Shown here: piece by piece, positions 9,472 through 18,427 of the stretch
Position numbering within the stretch: the stretch's first letter is position 1
Layout of the letters: the number at the start of each line of letters is the position of its first letter
DNA from: Mycobacterium sp. ITM-2016-00316
GTDB taxonomy: Bacteria; Actinomycetota; Actinomycetes; Mycobacteriales; Mycobacteriaceae
Reading direction: 5' to 3'
Assembly (NCBI RefSeq): GCF_002968335.2
Contig: NZ_CP134398.1
Location: 1,550,001 to 1,614,000 of the forward strand
DNA: 64,000 bases
Made by a program: the position numbers and the translations under genes
The notes under the pieces: model-generated
The model's database searches: none
What the model saw: the letters and a program-made list of their open reading frames with translations, nothing else
What the model was told of the DNA's origin: nothing

Positions 9472-10227
9472 ATGAATTCTTCTCTGGACGCCATGCCTGA
9501 TGCTCTGCTGGAGGAGTTTCAGGTGTTGCGCGAGGAGTTCTCCCGATTCATGTTCGCCTACAAGTTCGGCATGGACGAGGTGACGACCAAGGTCTCCATC
9601 CTGCAGCAGGAGTTCAAGCATCTGCAGAAGTACAACCCGATCGAGCATGTGACCAGCCGGCTCAAGACGCCGGAAAGTGTGCTCGACAAGATCGCCCGCA
9701 AGCAGTGCGAGCCCCGTTTCGAGGAGATTCGCGCCAAGATCACCGATATCGCCGGCGTCCGGGTCACCTGCTCATTCACCTCGGACGTCTACCTGATCTC
9801 CGACGCGCTCACGCGGCAGGACGATCTCACCGTCCTTCAGCTGAAAGACTATGTGGCCGAGCCCAAACCGAACGGCTACCGGAGCCTGCACCTGATCGTC
9901 GAGGTGCCGGTCTTCCTGTCCAGCGGAGTGGTCAATGTTCCGGTCGAGGTGCAGGTGCGCACCGTGGCGATGGATTTCTGGGCCAGCCTCGAACACAAGA
10001 TCTTCTACAAGTACTCCGGTGCGGTCCCTCCCCATATCGCGCGCAGCCTGGAAGAAGCCGCGACCACCGCCGCGCGGTTGGATGACGAGATGGAGAGCCT
10101 GCACCACGACGTGCACGGGGCGCTGCCGCCCGTCCCGGTCGAGATGGCCAGCGGCAGTATCCCGATCCCCGACGCGGTGCTGGCGCGCTTTGCCCAGCAG
10201 CGGCAGGGGTTCGCGCCGCTGCTGTAG
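9472..10227 (+). CDS. Small alarmone synthetase (RelA/SpoT-domain GTP pyrophosphokinase)
   Basis: 251 residues from ATG 9472. A GGAGG lies only one base upstream, so the ATG at 9493 is an alternative start. It holds a single RelA/SpoT synthetase domain: RLKTPESVLDKIARK, the catalytic-site region ITDIAGVRVTCSF, the GYRSLHLIV G-loop region and the EVQVRTVAMDFWASLEHK helix. There is no HD hydrolase domain and no TGS/ACT tail. This fits the short YjbM/YwaC/RelP-type synthetases that make (p)ppGpp during stress. It is transcribed away from the broken hydrolase gene and convergent with the monooxygenase at 10235. Confidence 0.9.
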   Translation: MNSSLDAMPDALLEEFQVLREEFSRFMFAYKFGMDEVTTKVSILQQEFKHLQKYNPIEHVTSRLKTPESVLDKIARKQCEPRFEEIRAKITDIAGVRVTCSFTSDVYLISDALTRQDDLTVLQLKDYVAEPKPNGYRSLHLIVEVPVFLSSGVVNVPVEVQVRTVAMDFWASLEHKIFYKYSGAVPPHIARSLEEAATTAARLDDEMESLHHDVHGALPPVPVEMASGSIPIPDAVLARFAQQRQGFAPLL

Positions 10228-10234
10228 CGGCAGG

Positions 10235-11533
10235 CTAGAACCGTTCCCGCAGTGGCCGATCGTGCGGGCTGCTGCGGTAGATGCCGCGGTCGATCAGCCG
10301 GGGGACCACCTCGTCGATGAACTCGCGGATCGCGGCCGAACCCGCCGAGAACATCAGGTTGAAGCCGCCGACGTTGCCGTCCTCATGCCAGGCCGCGAAG
10401 TCCTCGACGAGTGCATCGTAGGTGCCGACGAACTTACGGTGCGTGGCGCCACCGCGGCCGACGGCCTGCGCGACGACCTCCCACACCGTCACGCCGGGGC
10501 GTTCCTGGATCCAGGTGTAGAGGCCGACGTAGTTGCCGAAGGTGCTCTTGATCGTCTTCTCGACATCCTGGGGGCGGGGGAGTTCGTGGGTGGGGAACGG
10601 GTCGTTGATATCGCCGTAGCGGATGTCGAGTCCGAACTGTCCCAACGCGAATGGCGCGATCGGTTCCCAGTCGACGTAGCTGTCGAGTTCGGCCAGCTTC
10701 TCCTCGGCCTCGGTGGTCGTCCTACCGAGATAGGGGATGAGACCGGGGATGGGTGGCACCGAGCCGGGGGCGCGGCCCTGCTCGACGAGCGCCTTGTCCA
10801 GCGTCTCGCGGTATTCGGCCGCGCTCTCGCGGGTGGAGGAGTTGGTGAACACCATTTCCGCGTGTTTGGCGGCCACCCTGATGCCGGCGCCCGATCCGCC
10901 GGCCTGCGCGATCAGCGGGCGGCCCTGCCGGCTGGGCGCGATGTTCAGCGGGCCGGTGACCTCGAACAGGTTTCCCCGGTGGTTGATCGGTTCGGCGTAG
11001 AACCGGGTGAGTCCGTCCGGGTCGCGACGCAGGGATCGGTTGTCCCACAACGCCCGCATGACGTCGAGGAACTCGTCGGCGCGCGCGTAGCGGGCCTCGC
11101 GATCCAGGTGCTGTTTGAGGCTGTAGTTCAGTGCGAACTGGTCGATGACGGAGGTGACGGCGTTGTACCCGGCGCGCCCGTCCGACGCCTGGTCGAGGGA
11201 GGCCAGCAGCCGGGCCAGGTTGTACGGGTCGTAGAACGTGGTGGACGCGGTGGCGATCAGGCCGACGTGCTTGGTGTGCTGGGAGATGGCGGTCAGCGCG
11301 GTGATGGGTTCGGCGGGCCCGCCGTCGAAGGCCGGGGATCCGTTCAAGCCGGGGATGTCTCCGACGAACAGGGCGGTGAACAGGCCCTCGTCGCCGAACC
11401 TGCCGTACTCGATGAGTCGCTCGAAGGTGCCGCGCTCGGGCACACCGTGCGCCTGTTCGTACTTGTAGGCGCCCTGGTGCAGGTTGATGTCGTTGGCGAC
11501 CAGATTGAGATGCAGATAACGCTTTTCGGCCAT
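10235..11533 (-). CDS. LLM-class flavin monooxygenase (NtaA/SnaA/DszA type)
   Basis: 432 residues with an AGGAG site before the ATG. The sequence fits the flavin-dependent bacterial luciferase-like monooxygenases that act with a separate FMN reductase: LHLNLVANDINLHQGAY at the start, TASTTFYDPYNLARLLAS, SDGRAGYNAVTS and a central LIAQAGGSGAGI phosphate-binding segment. Members open C-N or C-S bonds (nitrilotriacetate, EDTA, dibenzothiophene sulfone) or oxidise ketones. It is the last gene of a BVMO-TetR-monooxygenase operon, so both oxygenases may act on one ketone-containing substrate. No reductase gene is nearby. Confidence 0.9.
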   Translation of the reverse strand: MAEKRYLHLNLVANDINLHQGAYKYEQAHGVPERGTFERLIEYGRFGDEGLFTALFVGDIPGLNGSPAFDGGPAEPITALTAISQHTKHVGLIATASTTFYDPYNLARLLASLDQASDGRAGYNAVTSVIDQFALNYSLKQHLDREARYARADEFLDVMRALWDNRSLRRDPDGLTRFYAEPINHRGNLFEVTGPLNIAPSRQGRPLIAQAGGSGAGIRVAAKHAEMVFTNSSTRESAAEYRETLDKALVEQGRAPGSVPPIPGLIPYLGRTTTEAEEKLAELDSYVDWEPIAPFALGQFGLDIRYGDINDPFPTHELPRPQDVEKTIKSTFGNYVGLYTWIQERPGVTVWEVVAQAVGRGGATHRKFVGTYDALVEDFAAWHEDGNVGGFNLMFSAGSAAIREFIDEVVPRLIDRGIYRSSPHDRPLRERF

Positions 11534-11566
11534 CGGATGGCTCCTGTCGTTGAGTGCGAGGCGCGT

Positions 11567-12154
11567 TCAGCGCATGGTGGAGTACAGCGCGTCGGTCATC
11601 GCCTCGATGGCGGCCTCGCGGTCCAGCGGCCAGCCGTCGACCAGCCACAGATGCATGAAGGAGTCGACCATCGTGTACATCATCGCGATGGCCAGGCGTA
11701 GTTGGGCTTCGGTGGCGCCGGGTATGGCATCCGTTCGGACCCAGTCGTCGACGTTGGCTTCCATGGTCGCGCGGTGCGCCGCGGCGAACTCGGGGTCGGC
11801 GGCGCGCGCCTGGTGCAATGCCGTGTACAGCTCGGGTGCCGAGGTGTAGAAATCGACGACCTTCTCGAAGAAGGAGCGGACCGTGGGGCGCCCGGATTCG
11901 CCGCCGCGTGGATGATCCCGGTCGGTCCATACCGTCATCCGGGTGTTGCGCAGTTCGCGCAGCACCGCCGCCTTGCTGTCGAAATGCAGGTAGAACGTGG
12001 CGCGGCCGATCCCGGCGCGCTGCACGATGTGGTCGATGGTCGTTGTGACGTAACCGCGTTCGGCGAATGCCTCCAGCGCCGAGGTCATGATGTGGTCGCG
12101 CGTCATGATGCGGTGGCGGTCGCGCATGGTGAGTTTCTTGGTGGCAGTCGTCAT
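11567..12154 (-). CDS. TetR-family regulator of the BVMO operon
   Basis: 195 residues from the ATG that overlaps the BVMO stop (ATGA). A helix-turn-helix sits at about residues 38-60 (TTTIDHIVQRAGIGRATFYL), followed by a helical ligand-binding domain. It lies between the two monooxygenase genes on the same strand. It probably represses the operon through the palindrome found 59-84 bases upstream of the BVMO start. Confidence 0.88.
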   Translation of the reverse strand: MTTATKKLTMRDRHRIMTRDHIMTSALEAFAERGYVTTTIDHIVQRAGIGRATFYLHFDSKAAVLRELRNTRMTVWTDRDHPRGGESGRPTVRSFFEKVVDFYTSAPELYTALHQARAADPEFAAAHRATMEANVDDWVRTDAIPGATEAQLRLAIAMMYTMVDSFMHLWLVDGWPLDREAAIEAMTDALYSTMR

Positions 12155-13962
12155 GTGATGGTGACCCCCTCGAGGCGGCCGGTGGCGCGCCAGGCGCCGA
12201 GCATGTCGAAGAAGTCGGTGGGTTTGCCGCCGAAGTTGTTCGCGAGCATGCCGTGCGGATTGTCCTTCTGGCCTTCGGAACTCAGGTAGCTCGGCGTGCA
12301 GTCTTCGTAGAACGCCTTCGGCCTCTCCGAGGCCTCGTTCATCGCCGACAGCCACTCGTCTTCGGCTTCGCGAGTCGCTTCGATGGTGGCCGCGCCGCGT
12401 TGCACCCATGTGCTGACCAGATAGGTGAAGTGCCGGGCGCGTTCCTCGGCAGTGTGGGTGTAGTTGGGGGAGACCCCGGATTGGGTGTAGCCCAGGAAGA
12501 AACAGTTGGGGAAGCCGTGGGATTGCAGGCCGTGGAAGGTGCGCATGCCCTTGGCCCATGTGTCGCTGAGGCGCACGTTGTCGCGGCCGGTGATCTCGAA
12601 GCCGAGGCGACGGGTGAACTCGGTTCCGACGTCGAATCCGGTGGCGAAGATCAAGGCGTCGAGCTCGTAGTGCACGCCGTCGACGACGGCCGTTGTCTCG
12701 GTGAACCGTTCGACACCGCGGCCGTCGGTGTCGACCAGCGTGACGTTGTCCCGGTTGAACGTCGGGAGGTATTCGTCGTGGTAGCCGGGGCGTTTGCAGT
12801 TCAGCTTGAACCAGGGCTTGAGCGCTTCGGCGGTCTGCGGGTCGGTCACCACGGTGCTGATGCGACCGCGCAGACGTTCCATCGCGTCCCAGTCGGCGCG
12901 GTACAGGAATTCGGTGATCTCCTCGGGGGTCATCTCCCGGCCCAGTCCTCGGGTTTCACGGACGACGGCCGGCTCCGTCAAAGCCAGCGCGTTGCGCGTC
13001 CAGCCGTCATCGGTGAGATCGAGATCCATCTCGACCCCGCAGGTGACCCGGGTGAAGTTCTCCATCCGCTCGCGCTGCCAGCCCGGCTTCAGGGTGGCCG
13101 CCCAGGCGGGGTCGGTCGGGCAGTTGTTGCGTTCGGCGACCGTGCTGGGGGTGCGCTGAAAGACGTACAGCTGTTTGGCTGCCCTGCCCAGGTGCGGGAT
13201 GCACTGCAGCCCGGTCGCGCCGGTACCGATGACACCGACCCTTTTGTCGCGCAGATGGGTCAGCCCGCCGGTCTCGTCGCCGCCGGTGTAGCGGTAGTCC
13301 CAGCGGCTGGTGTGGAAGGTATGCCCCCGGAACTCGTTGATGCCGGGGATGCCCGGCAGCTTCGGTCGGGTCAGCGATCCGGGGGAGACGGCGACCAGAT
13401 TCGCGGTGAGACGGTCCTTGCGATCCGTCTCGACGACCCAGTGCTGGGCGTCGTCGTCCCAGGCCATGTTGGTGACGGTGGTCTGCAGCAGGGCGTTTCG
13501 GTACAGCCCGTAGTGGCGGGCGATGGCCTGCAGGTGCTCCCGGATTTCCGGTCCGTGGGCGTAGCGCTCGGTGGGGATGTAGTTCAGCTCTTCCAGGAGC
13601 GGCAGGTAGATGTAGGACTCGATATCGCACTGGGCGCCGGGATAGCGGTTCCAGTACCAGGTGCCGCCGAAGTCGCCGGCGGTGTCCACCACCCGGATAT
13701 CGGTGATGCCGGCCTCCTGTAGCCGCGCCGCGGCGATCAGGCTGCCCAGCCCGCCACCGATGATCAGCACCTGGGTGTGATCGCTGACGGGTTCGCGTTC
13801 GGTGCGCTCGGTGTACGGGTCGTCGGCGTAGTGCGAGAAATCCGCGGTGACCTCGACGAACTGGTCGACGCCGTCGGCGCGCAGGCGCTTGTCGCGTTCG
13901 GCGGCGTACTTGGCGCGCACCCAGTCAGCGTCGTAGACCGCGGGTTGGGGACCCAGTGACAT
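12151..13962 (-). CDS. Baeyer-Villiger flavin monooxygenase
   Basis: 603 residues from ATG 13962, chosen because a GGAG site precedes it by eight bases; a start at 14019 lacks such a site. It has an FAD Rossmann motif VLIIGGGLGS at about residue 65, then FGGTWYWNRYPGAQCDIESY, the Baeyer-Villiger fingerprint FRGHTFHTSRWD, and a second NADPH-binding motif GVIGTGATGLQ. This combination defines type I Baeyer-Villiger monooxygenases, which turn ketones into esters or lactones. First gene of an operon with TetR and an LLM monooxygenase. Confidence 0.93.
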   Translation of the reverse strand: MSLGPQPAVYDADWVRAKYAAERDKRLRADGVDQFVEVTADFSHYADDPYTERTEREPVSDHTQVLIIGGGLGSLIAAARLQEAGITDIRVVDTAGDFGGTWYWNRYPGAQCDIESYIYLPLLEELNYIPTERYAHGPEIREHLQAIARHYGLYRNALLQTTVTNMAWDDDAQHWVVETDRKDRLTANLVAVSPGSLTRPKLPGIPGINEFRGHTFHTSRWDYRYTGGDETGGLTHLRDKRVGVIGTGATGLQCIPHLGRAAKQLYVFQRTPSTVAERNNCPTDPAWAATLKPGWQRERMENFTRVTCGVEMDLDLTDDGWTRNALALTEPAVVRETRGLGREMTPEEITEFLYRADWDAMERLRGRISTVVTDPQTAEALKPWFKLNCKRPGYHDEYLPTFNRDNVTLVDTDGRGVERFTETTAVVDGVHYELDALIFATGFDVGTEFTRRLGFEITGRDNVRLSDTWAKGMRTFHGLQSHGFPNCFFLGYTQSGVSPNYTHTAEERARHFTYLVSTWVQRGAATIEATREAEDEWLSAMNEASERPKAFYEDCTPSYLSSEGQKDNPHGMLANNFGGKPTDFFDMLGAWRATGRLEGVTIT

Positions 13963-14020
13963 GTCGTGGCTCCATCCATCTCGCTGGACGGCATGTCCAG
14001 TGAATGTACTTGGCGACATG

Positions 14021-14046
14021 TTTACAGAGAATGAGTCTTCTGTAAA
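14021..14046. promoter_or_regulatory. Probable TetR operator of the BVMO operon
   Basis: An inverted repeat with perfect 8-base arms, TTTACAGA and TCTGTAAA, separated by 10 bases. It lies between the divergent BVMO operon and the 14152 oxidoreductase gene. The size and position fit a TetR dimer site, most likely for the regulator at 11567-12154. Confidence 0.55.
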
Positions 14047-14151
14047 GGACTATGCGCCGAAGAGGATGTATGTAGGCTCCGTGTGACGTGCCGCCTGCAG
14101 TGGCCATGCCGCCCTACCTGATCGCCTCCGCGCTAGACCCTGGAGTGCTCC

Positions 14152-15537
14152 GTGACAGACGCCCCGATTCGCCTGGTGCAGTGGACCACCGGAAACATCT
14201 CGCGTGAGGCGGTCCGGGGCATTCTCGAACGCCCCGGGCTGGAGCTGGTCGGCGTATTCGCCTACAGCGCTGACAAGGTGGGTAAGGACCTCGGCGAGCT
14301 GTGCGGGCTCGACCGCAGACTTGGTATCTCGGCTACCAATGACATCGGCGAGATCCTCGCGCTGAAGCCAGACTGCGTTGTCTATATGCCGTTGCATCCC
14401 GACATCGACCATCTGGAGACGCTGCTTCGTGCTGGCATCAATGTCGCGACGACTGCACACTTCATGACCGGCCGTGCGTATGGCGAGGAGAGTCGTGCGC
14501 GGATCGAGGCCGCCGCCGTCGAAGGTGGTGTCAGTATGTTCGGCAGTGGCGTGAACCCGGGCTACGTGCAGTATTTGGCGTCGATCGCGACCAACGTGTG
14601 CCGTACCGCCAACTACGTGAGCATTGTGGAGTCTTTCGACATCGGGCCCTGGGCCGGGGACGCGAACCAGGACGAGCTGGGCTGGGGGCGTCCGGCGGGT
14701 GACGCGAACCACGAAGCAGACATCGAGCACGCCACCATCCCGTTCGGCGACACCTGCGAGGCGCTGGCCGACCTGCTTGGCCTCGCCCTCGACGGCATTC
14801 GGTGCGATGTCGAGTTCGCCTACGCAGCAGAAGATCTCGATATCCCCGGACGTGATGTTCGCGCAGGTACCGTTGCCGGCATCTACGCGCGCTGGATCGG
14901 CTCGGTCAGTGGGTTGGACGTTGTCGAGACCGCCGTGAAGTGGACGATCACCCCCCACCTCACCCCGGCTTGGGACATCGCAATGGCCTACGAGATCGAG
15001 ATCCGCGGCCACCCGAACGTCACCCTGCGAGCCGGAGTGCTGCCGGAATTCGGCTCGATGACCATGGACGAGATGGTCGGCATCGGCTCGGTCATCACGG
15101 CCATGCCGGTCGTCAACGCCATTCCGGCCGTCGTGGCTGCGCGGCCAGGCATCGTCGGTTACTCCGACCTTCCCGCCGTGGGAACCCAATTGGTGCCCGC
15201 GCCCCCGCCCGTGCCGGCGGCTGAGGTCCCCCCACCCTCGCATCCGCACTTCACACGTCAGTCAACCCTGCAGGAACTCGCCGCGTCACGAATCGGGCGG
15301 CTGCTCAACCGCGTCGTCGCCCGGCAGGCCAGGAAGACGGCCACCAATGACCGCGAGGTCGCGATGTTCGTCGGCATGGCCGCATACCAGAGTGTTGCGC
15401 AAATGGTCTCGATGAGCGACGGCAAGATGTCCTGGGCGGTCGCGGACTCGATCATCGACCTGGCGAACGGTCAACCCCATCGAATTGCCGTGCGGGCCAT
15501 AGCCGCGGTCCGGAAACGATGGCAAGCACCCGGATAG
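14152..15537 (+). CDS. NAD(P)-binding dihydrodipicolinate-reductase-like oxidoreductase with C-terminal extension
   Basis: 461 residues from a GTG with a TGGAG site upstream. The N-terminus is a Rossmann domain (RLVQWTTGNISREAVRGIL; LVGVFAYSADKVGKDLGEL) of the DapB-like/amine-dehydrogenase-like family common in mycobacteria, whose members are usually about 350 residues. After a proline-rich linker near residue 350 there is an extra ~100-residue tail including FVGMAAYQSVAQMVSM, which is unusual for the family. Divergent from the BVMO operon and sharing its control region. Substrate unknown. Confidence 0.75.
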   Translation: MTDAPIRLVQWTTGNISREAVRGILERPGLELVGVFAYSADKVGKDLGELCGLDRRLGISATNDIGEILALKPDCVVYMPLHPDIDHLETLLRAGINVATTAHFMTGRAYGEESRARIEAAAVEGGVSMFGSGVNPGYVQYLASIATNVCRTANYVSIVESFDIGPWAGDANQDELGWGRPAGDANHEADIEHATIPFGDTCEALADLLGLALDGIRCDVEFAYAAEDLDIPGRDVRAGTVAGIYARWIGSVSGLDVVETAVKWTITPHLTPAWDIAMAYEIEIRGHPNVTLRAGVLPEFGSMTMDEMVGIGSVITAMPVVNAIPAVVAARPGIVGYSDLPAVGTQLVPAPPPVPAAEVPPPSHPHFTRQSTLQELAASRIGRLLNRVVARQARKTATNDREVAMFVGMAAYQSVAQMVSMSDGKMSWAVADSIIDLANGQPHRIAVRAIAAVRKRWQAPG

Positions 15538-15553
15538 ATGATCCGGAGCTGTA

Positions 15554-15570
15554 CCGCGCGCGTTGCGCGG
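15554..15570 (+). terminator. Candidate hairpin terminator between convergent genes
   Basis: CCGCGC-GCGTT-GCGCGG forms a 6-base-pair GC stem with a 5-base loop. It is followed within about 15 bases by a modestly T-rich stretch (CTTTGTTCT). It sits between the 14152 gene and the opposing DUF222 gene. Confidence 0.4.
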
Positions 15571-15585
15571 GTTGGGCGCTTTGTT

Positions 15586-17037
15586 CTAGGGAGGCGGGTC
15601 GTCTTCTCGGGGTGCGAGGAGGCGTTCGGGGTGATGCAGGTTGTTGAGATGGGCTCGGCCAGTGGTGGGGTCGATCCATTCGAAGCGGCCGTCGGGGCGG
15701 CGTCGGGTGCTCCAGCCGGTGTCTTCGATCATCTGGTTTGCGGGGCCGCAGGCCAGTGTGAGGTCGTCGATGTTGGTCTGTCCGCCGTGTTTCCAGTCTT
15801 TGTGGCCGTGGTGGGCCTGGGTGTCGTAGAACGCGGCGTCGCAGCCGGGGCAGGTGCAGCCGCGTTCACGGCCGAACAGTGCGAGTTTCTGGGCTCCGGT
15901 GGCGCAGCGTTGGGCGCGGCCGAGGTGCAGGGCCATGGAGGTGTGGCCGTCGAAGACGGCGAGGTAGTGGTAAGCCCCGGCGGCGGCCATCGCGATCAGA
16001 TCGCGCATGGGGAGCACGGACCCGCCGCCGGTGACGGCGTATCCGGCGCCGGCGTGGAGTTCTTGCAGGGTCGTGGTGATCACCACGGTGGTGGGTAGTC
16101 CGTTGAGTCGGCCCAGGGTCTGGGAGCGCAGCAGCAGGTCGAAGGCGGCTTCGACGGCGTCGTGAAGGTAGTGGGCCTTGCTGCGCCACTGGGCATCCAA
16201 CAGCGGCGGGCGCGGGTCCTCGTGGTGCGGAGGAGACGGATTGTCCTCACTGGCAGGCTGTTCGAGTTCGGGGTGCGGTTCCGGCTCGGGTTCGTCAAAC
16301 AGTGGCGGTTGCGCTTCTGTGGGCCCGGGTTCGGGTGCGGGGTGGCGGCCGCGTTCGGAGAATTTGGCAAGGATGGGTTCGATCATGGCGCGCAATTTCG
16401 GGGTGACCCACCCCGATAGGTAGCTCAGGCCGTCGGGTTGTTGAGAGCCCAGGTGCAGGCCGGCTTTGCGTGCGGCGGCGTCGGCAGGTTCCTCGCCGTC
16501 GGGGTGCAGCAGGGCCAGCAGGTGGATCGCCAGGACGGTCAACGAGTGCGGGTCCAGGTCGGCGGCGGCCGTGACCAGCGACTGCTCGGCGTGGGAGCGG
16601 GTGATCGGGTCGACGGTGGCGGGCAATGCGTTGAAGAACTTGCGGATCACCTCAAGATGTTCCTCGCCGAAAGCGCCGCGCGACAGCGCGGCGGCGGTGT
16701 GTTCCCACTCGGGCGCCATGTCTTGGCCCTGCAGTGTTCGCCGCGGTGCCAGTTGGGCGGCGCGGGTGAGGAGTTTGTGGGCGCGGCCCTTGCTCATCCG
16801 GGTGCGCAGTGTGAGCAGTTTCGTCCAGGAGGTCGCGCCCAACTCGGCGGGAGTGGCTTCGCGTTGCAGACGGGCCAGGATCGCGTACTGGAGCATCGGG
16901 ACTCGTTGCGTGGTGGTCTCGACGTCGGCGAACGCGGTGAGCAGGTCCCGGTGTGAGCAGGCATCGACGTCGGCGGTCAGCAGCGCGTCCACACTCGCGG
17001 TGTAGGCGCTGACCGCAGCGGCCAGGTCCGATGTCAT
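15586..17037 (-). CDS. Second 13E12/DUF222-HNH protein
   Basis: 483 residues. DUF222-type N-terminal region followed by a low-complexity Pro/Glu-rich linker (about residues 245-280) and a C-terminal HNH module: RERGCTCPGCDA, TQAHHGHKDWKHGGQTNIDD and ACGPANQMIED. The HNH region differs clearly from the copy at 7041-8354, so the two are old paralogues rather than a recent duplication. Both lie on the minus strand and bracket about 7 kb of accessory genes. Confidence 0.88.
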   Translation of the reverse strand: MTSDLAAAVSAYTASVDALLTADVDACSHRDLLTAFADVETTTQRVPMLQYAILARLQREATPAELGATSWTKLLTLRTRMSKGRAHKLLTRAAQLAPRRTLQGQDMAPEWEHTAAALSRGAFGEEHLEVIRKFFNALPATVDPITRSHAEQSLVTAAADLDPHSLTVLAIHLLALLHPDGEEPADAAARKAGLHLGSQQPDGLSYLSGWVTPKLRAMIEPILAKFSERGRHPAPEPGPTEAQPPLFDEPEPEPHPELEQPASEDNPSPPHHEDPRPPLLDAQWRSKAHYLHDAVEAAFDLLLRSQTLGRLNGLPTTVVITTTLQELHAGAGYAVTGGGSVLPMRDLIAMAAAGAYHYLAVFDGHTSMALHLGRAQRCATGAQKLALFGRERGCTCPGCDAAFYDTQAHHGHKDWKHGGQTNIDDLTLACGPANQMIEDTGWSTRRRPDGRFEWIDPTTGRAHLNNLHHPERLLAPREDDPPP

Positions 17038-17153
17038 ATATCGAACATACGTGCTACCACCGACAATTCCGGCTGCCGCGTGACTGGTGAAACCAAAGGG
17101 GCAGAATATGTTTCACGTCAACGCCACCGGTGTCGCGCTCCAAGGGCGCCCCC

Positions 17154-17175
17154 TATATAGTGGACATCATGTTCA
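17154..17175. promoter_or_regulatory. Candidate -10 box and TetR operator before the MFS gene
   Basis: TATATA at 17154-17159 is followed at 17161-17175 by an imperfect palindrome TGGACAT-C-ATGTTCA, five bases before the MFS start. The placement, overlapping the promoter and start region, suits autoregulation by the TetR encoded downstream at 18428. Confidence 0.4.
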
Positions 17176-17179
17176 GTAA

Positions 17180-18418
17180 ATGCCGGGCCGTGTGATGACC
17201 GCGCCCGCCAAGGAGACCTCAGCCGACCGTGTCGGCTCAGGCGGCGCCCGGCAGTGGCTGGCCGTCGCGTCGGCGACGTTCGCGATCGCATGGGGCGGTA
17301 ACGAATTCACTCCGCTACTGGTGATGTACCGCGCCCAAGGCGGCTTCTCCGCGGTCACCGTCGATCTACTGCTTTTCGCGTATGTCCTCGGAATCGTGCC
17401 CGGCCTGCTCGTGGGTGGCCCGCTGTCGGATCGCTTCGGGCGTCGCCCGCTGATGCTTCCTGCACCGGTACTCGCCGCGGTGGGTTCGCTGATCTTGGCG
17501 GGCGGTGCGGAATCCGCTGTGGTGCTCGGTGTGGGTCGGGTGTTCAGCGGACTGGCACTTGGTCTTGTGATGGCCGTCGGCGGCAGTTGGATCAAGGAAC
17601 TATCAGGCGCTCCGGGGGAGCATGGAAACGCCGGCGCCCGGCGCGCCGCAATGAGTCTGACAGCGGGTTTCGGCCTCGGCGCCGGTGTTGCGGGCACGCT
17701 CGCCGAATGGGGACCCGCGCCCACAGTGCTGCCGTACGCGATCAACGCGGTGATGGCGCTGGCCGCAGCGGTTGTTCTTCTCGGTGTTCCCGAGTCGCGT
17801 GTCCGCAGCACCTCGGCCCGCCCGTGGTGGACCGACCTTGTTGTGCAGGGGGCCTCGCACCGACGTTTCCTGTTCGTGGTCGTGCCGCTCGCCCCGTGGG
17901 TCTTCGGTGCAGGCGCTTCGGCGTACGCAGTACTTCCTGCGTTGATGTCAGAACGTGCCGCCGCGGCACCCATCGCGTTCTCTGCTCTGCTGTGCGTCGT
18001 CGCTCTGGGTGTGGGATTCACGGCTCAGCACATTGGCCGCAACCTCGTCACGGCCGGCCGCGCCGGCGGTGTGGTCGCTGCGCTGGGCCTGGTCATCGTG
18101 GGTATGGGTCTTGCCGGGTGGGCTGCCACGGTACTGACGATGTGGGCGGCGCTCGTCGCGGCCGCCGTGCTCGGCGCTGGATATGGAATGGCTCTGCTTG
18201 CCGGTCTTCAGGAGATCCAGCGCATCGCGGGACCTGACGACCTGGCGGGCCTGACCGCGGTGTTCTACTGCTTAAGCTATCTCGGGTTTGCGGTCCCCGC
18301 GGCGCTCGCGTTCCTGTCGCGATCACTGAGCTATCCGGTGATGTTCGGGTTCGGGGCAGTCGCCGCCGCGGTATGTCTGGTCATCGCGTTGGCAGGATCC
18401 GAGCGGGCGCTGCAATAG
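17180..18418 (+). CDS. Major facilitator superfamily transporter
   Basis: 412 residues with about 12 predicted membrane spans. The MFS loop signature GGPLSDRFGRRPLM lies between spans 2 and 3. ATG 17180 and ATG 17195 are both possible starts. A TetR gene follows after 9 bases, the usual arrangement for a drug or metabolite efflux pump with a local repressor. Substrate not predictable. Confidence 0.88.
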   Translation: MPGRVMTAPAKETSADRVGSGGARQWLAVASATFAIAWGGNEFTPLLVMYRAQGGFSAVTVDLLLFAYVLGIVPGLLVGGPLSDRFGRRPLMLPAPVLAAVGSLILAGGAESAVVLGVGRVFSGLALGLVMAVGGSWIKELSGAPGEHGNAGARRAAMSLTAGFGLGAGVAGTLAEWGPAPTVLPYAINAVMALAAAVVLLGVPESRVRSTSARPWWTDLVVQGASHRRFLFVVVPLAPWVFGAGASAYAVLPALMSERAAAAPIAFSALLCVVALGVGFTAQHIGRNLVTAGRAGGVVAALGLVIVGMGLAGWAATVLTMWAALVAAAVLGAGYGMALLAGLQEIQRIAGPDDLAGLTAVFYCLSYLGFAVPAALAFLSRSLSYPVMFGFGAVAAAVCLVIALAGSERALQ

Positions 18419-18427
18419 GCTGGGAGA

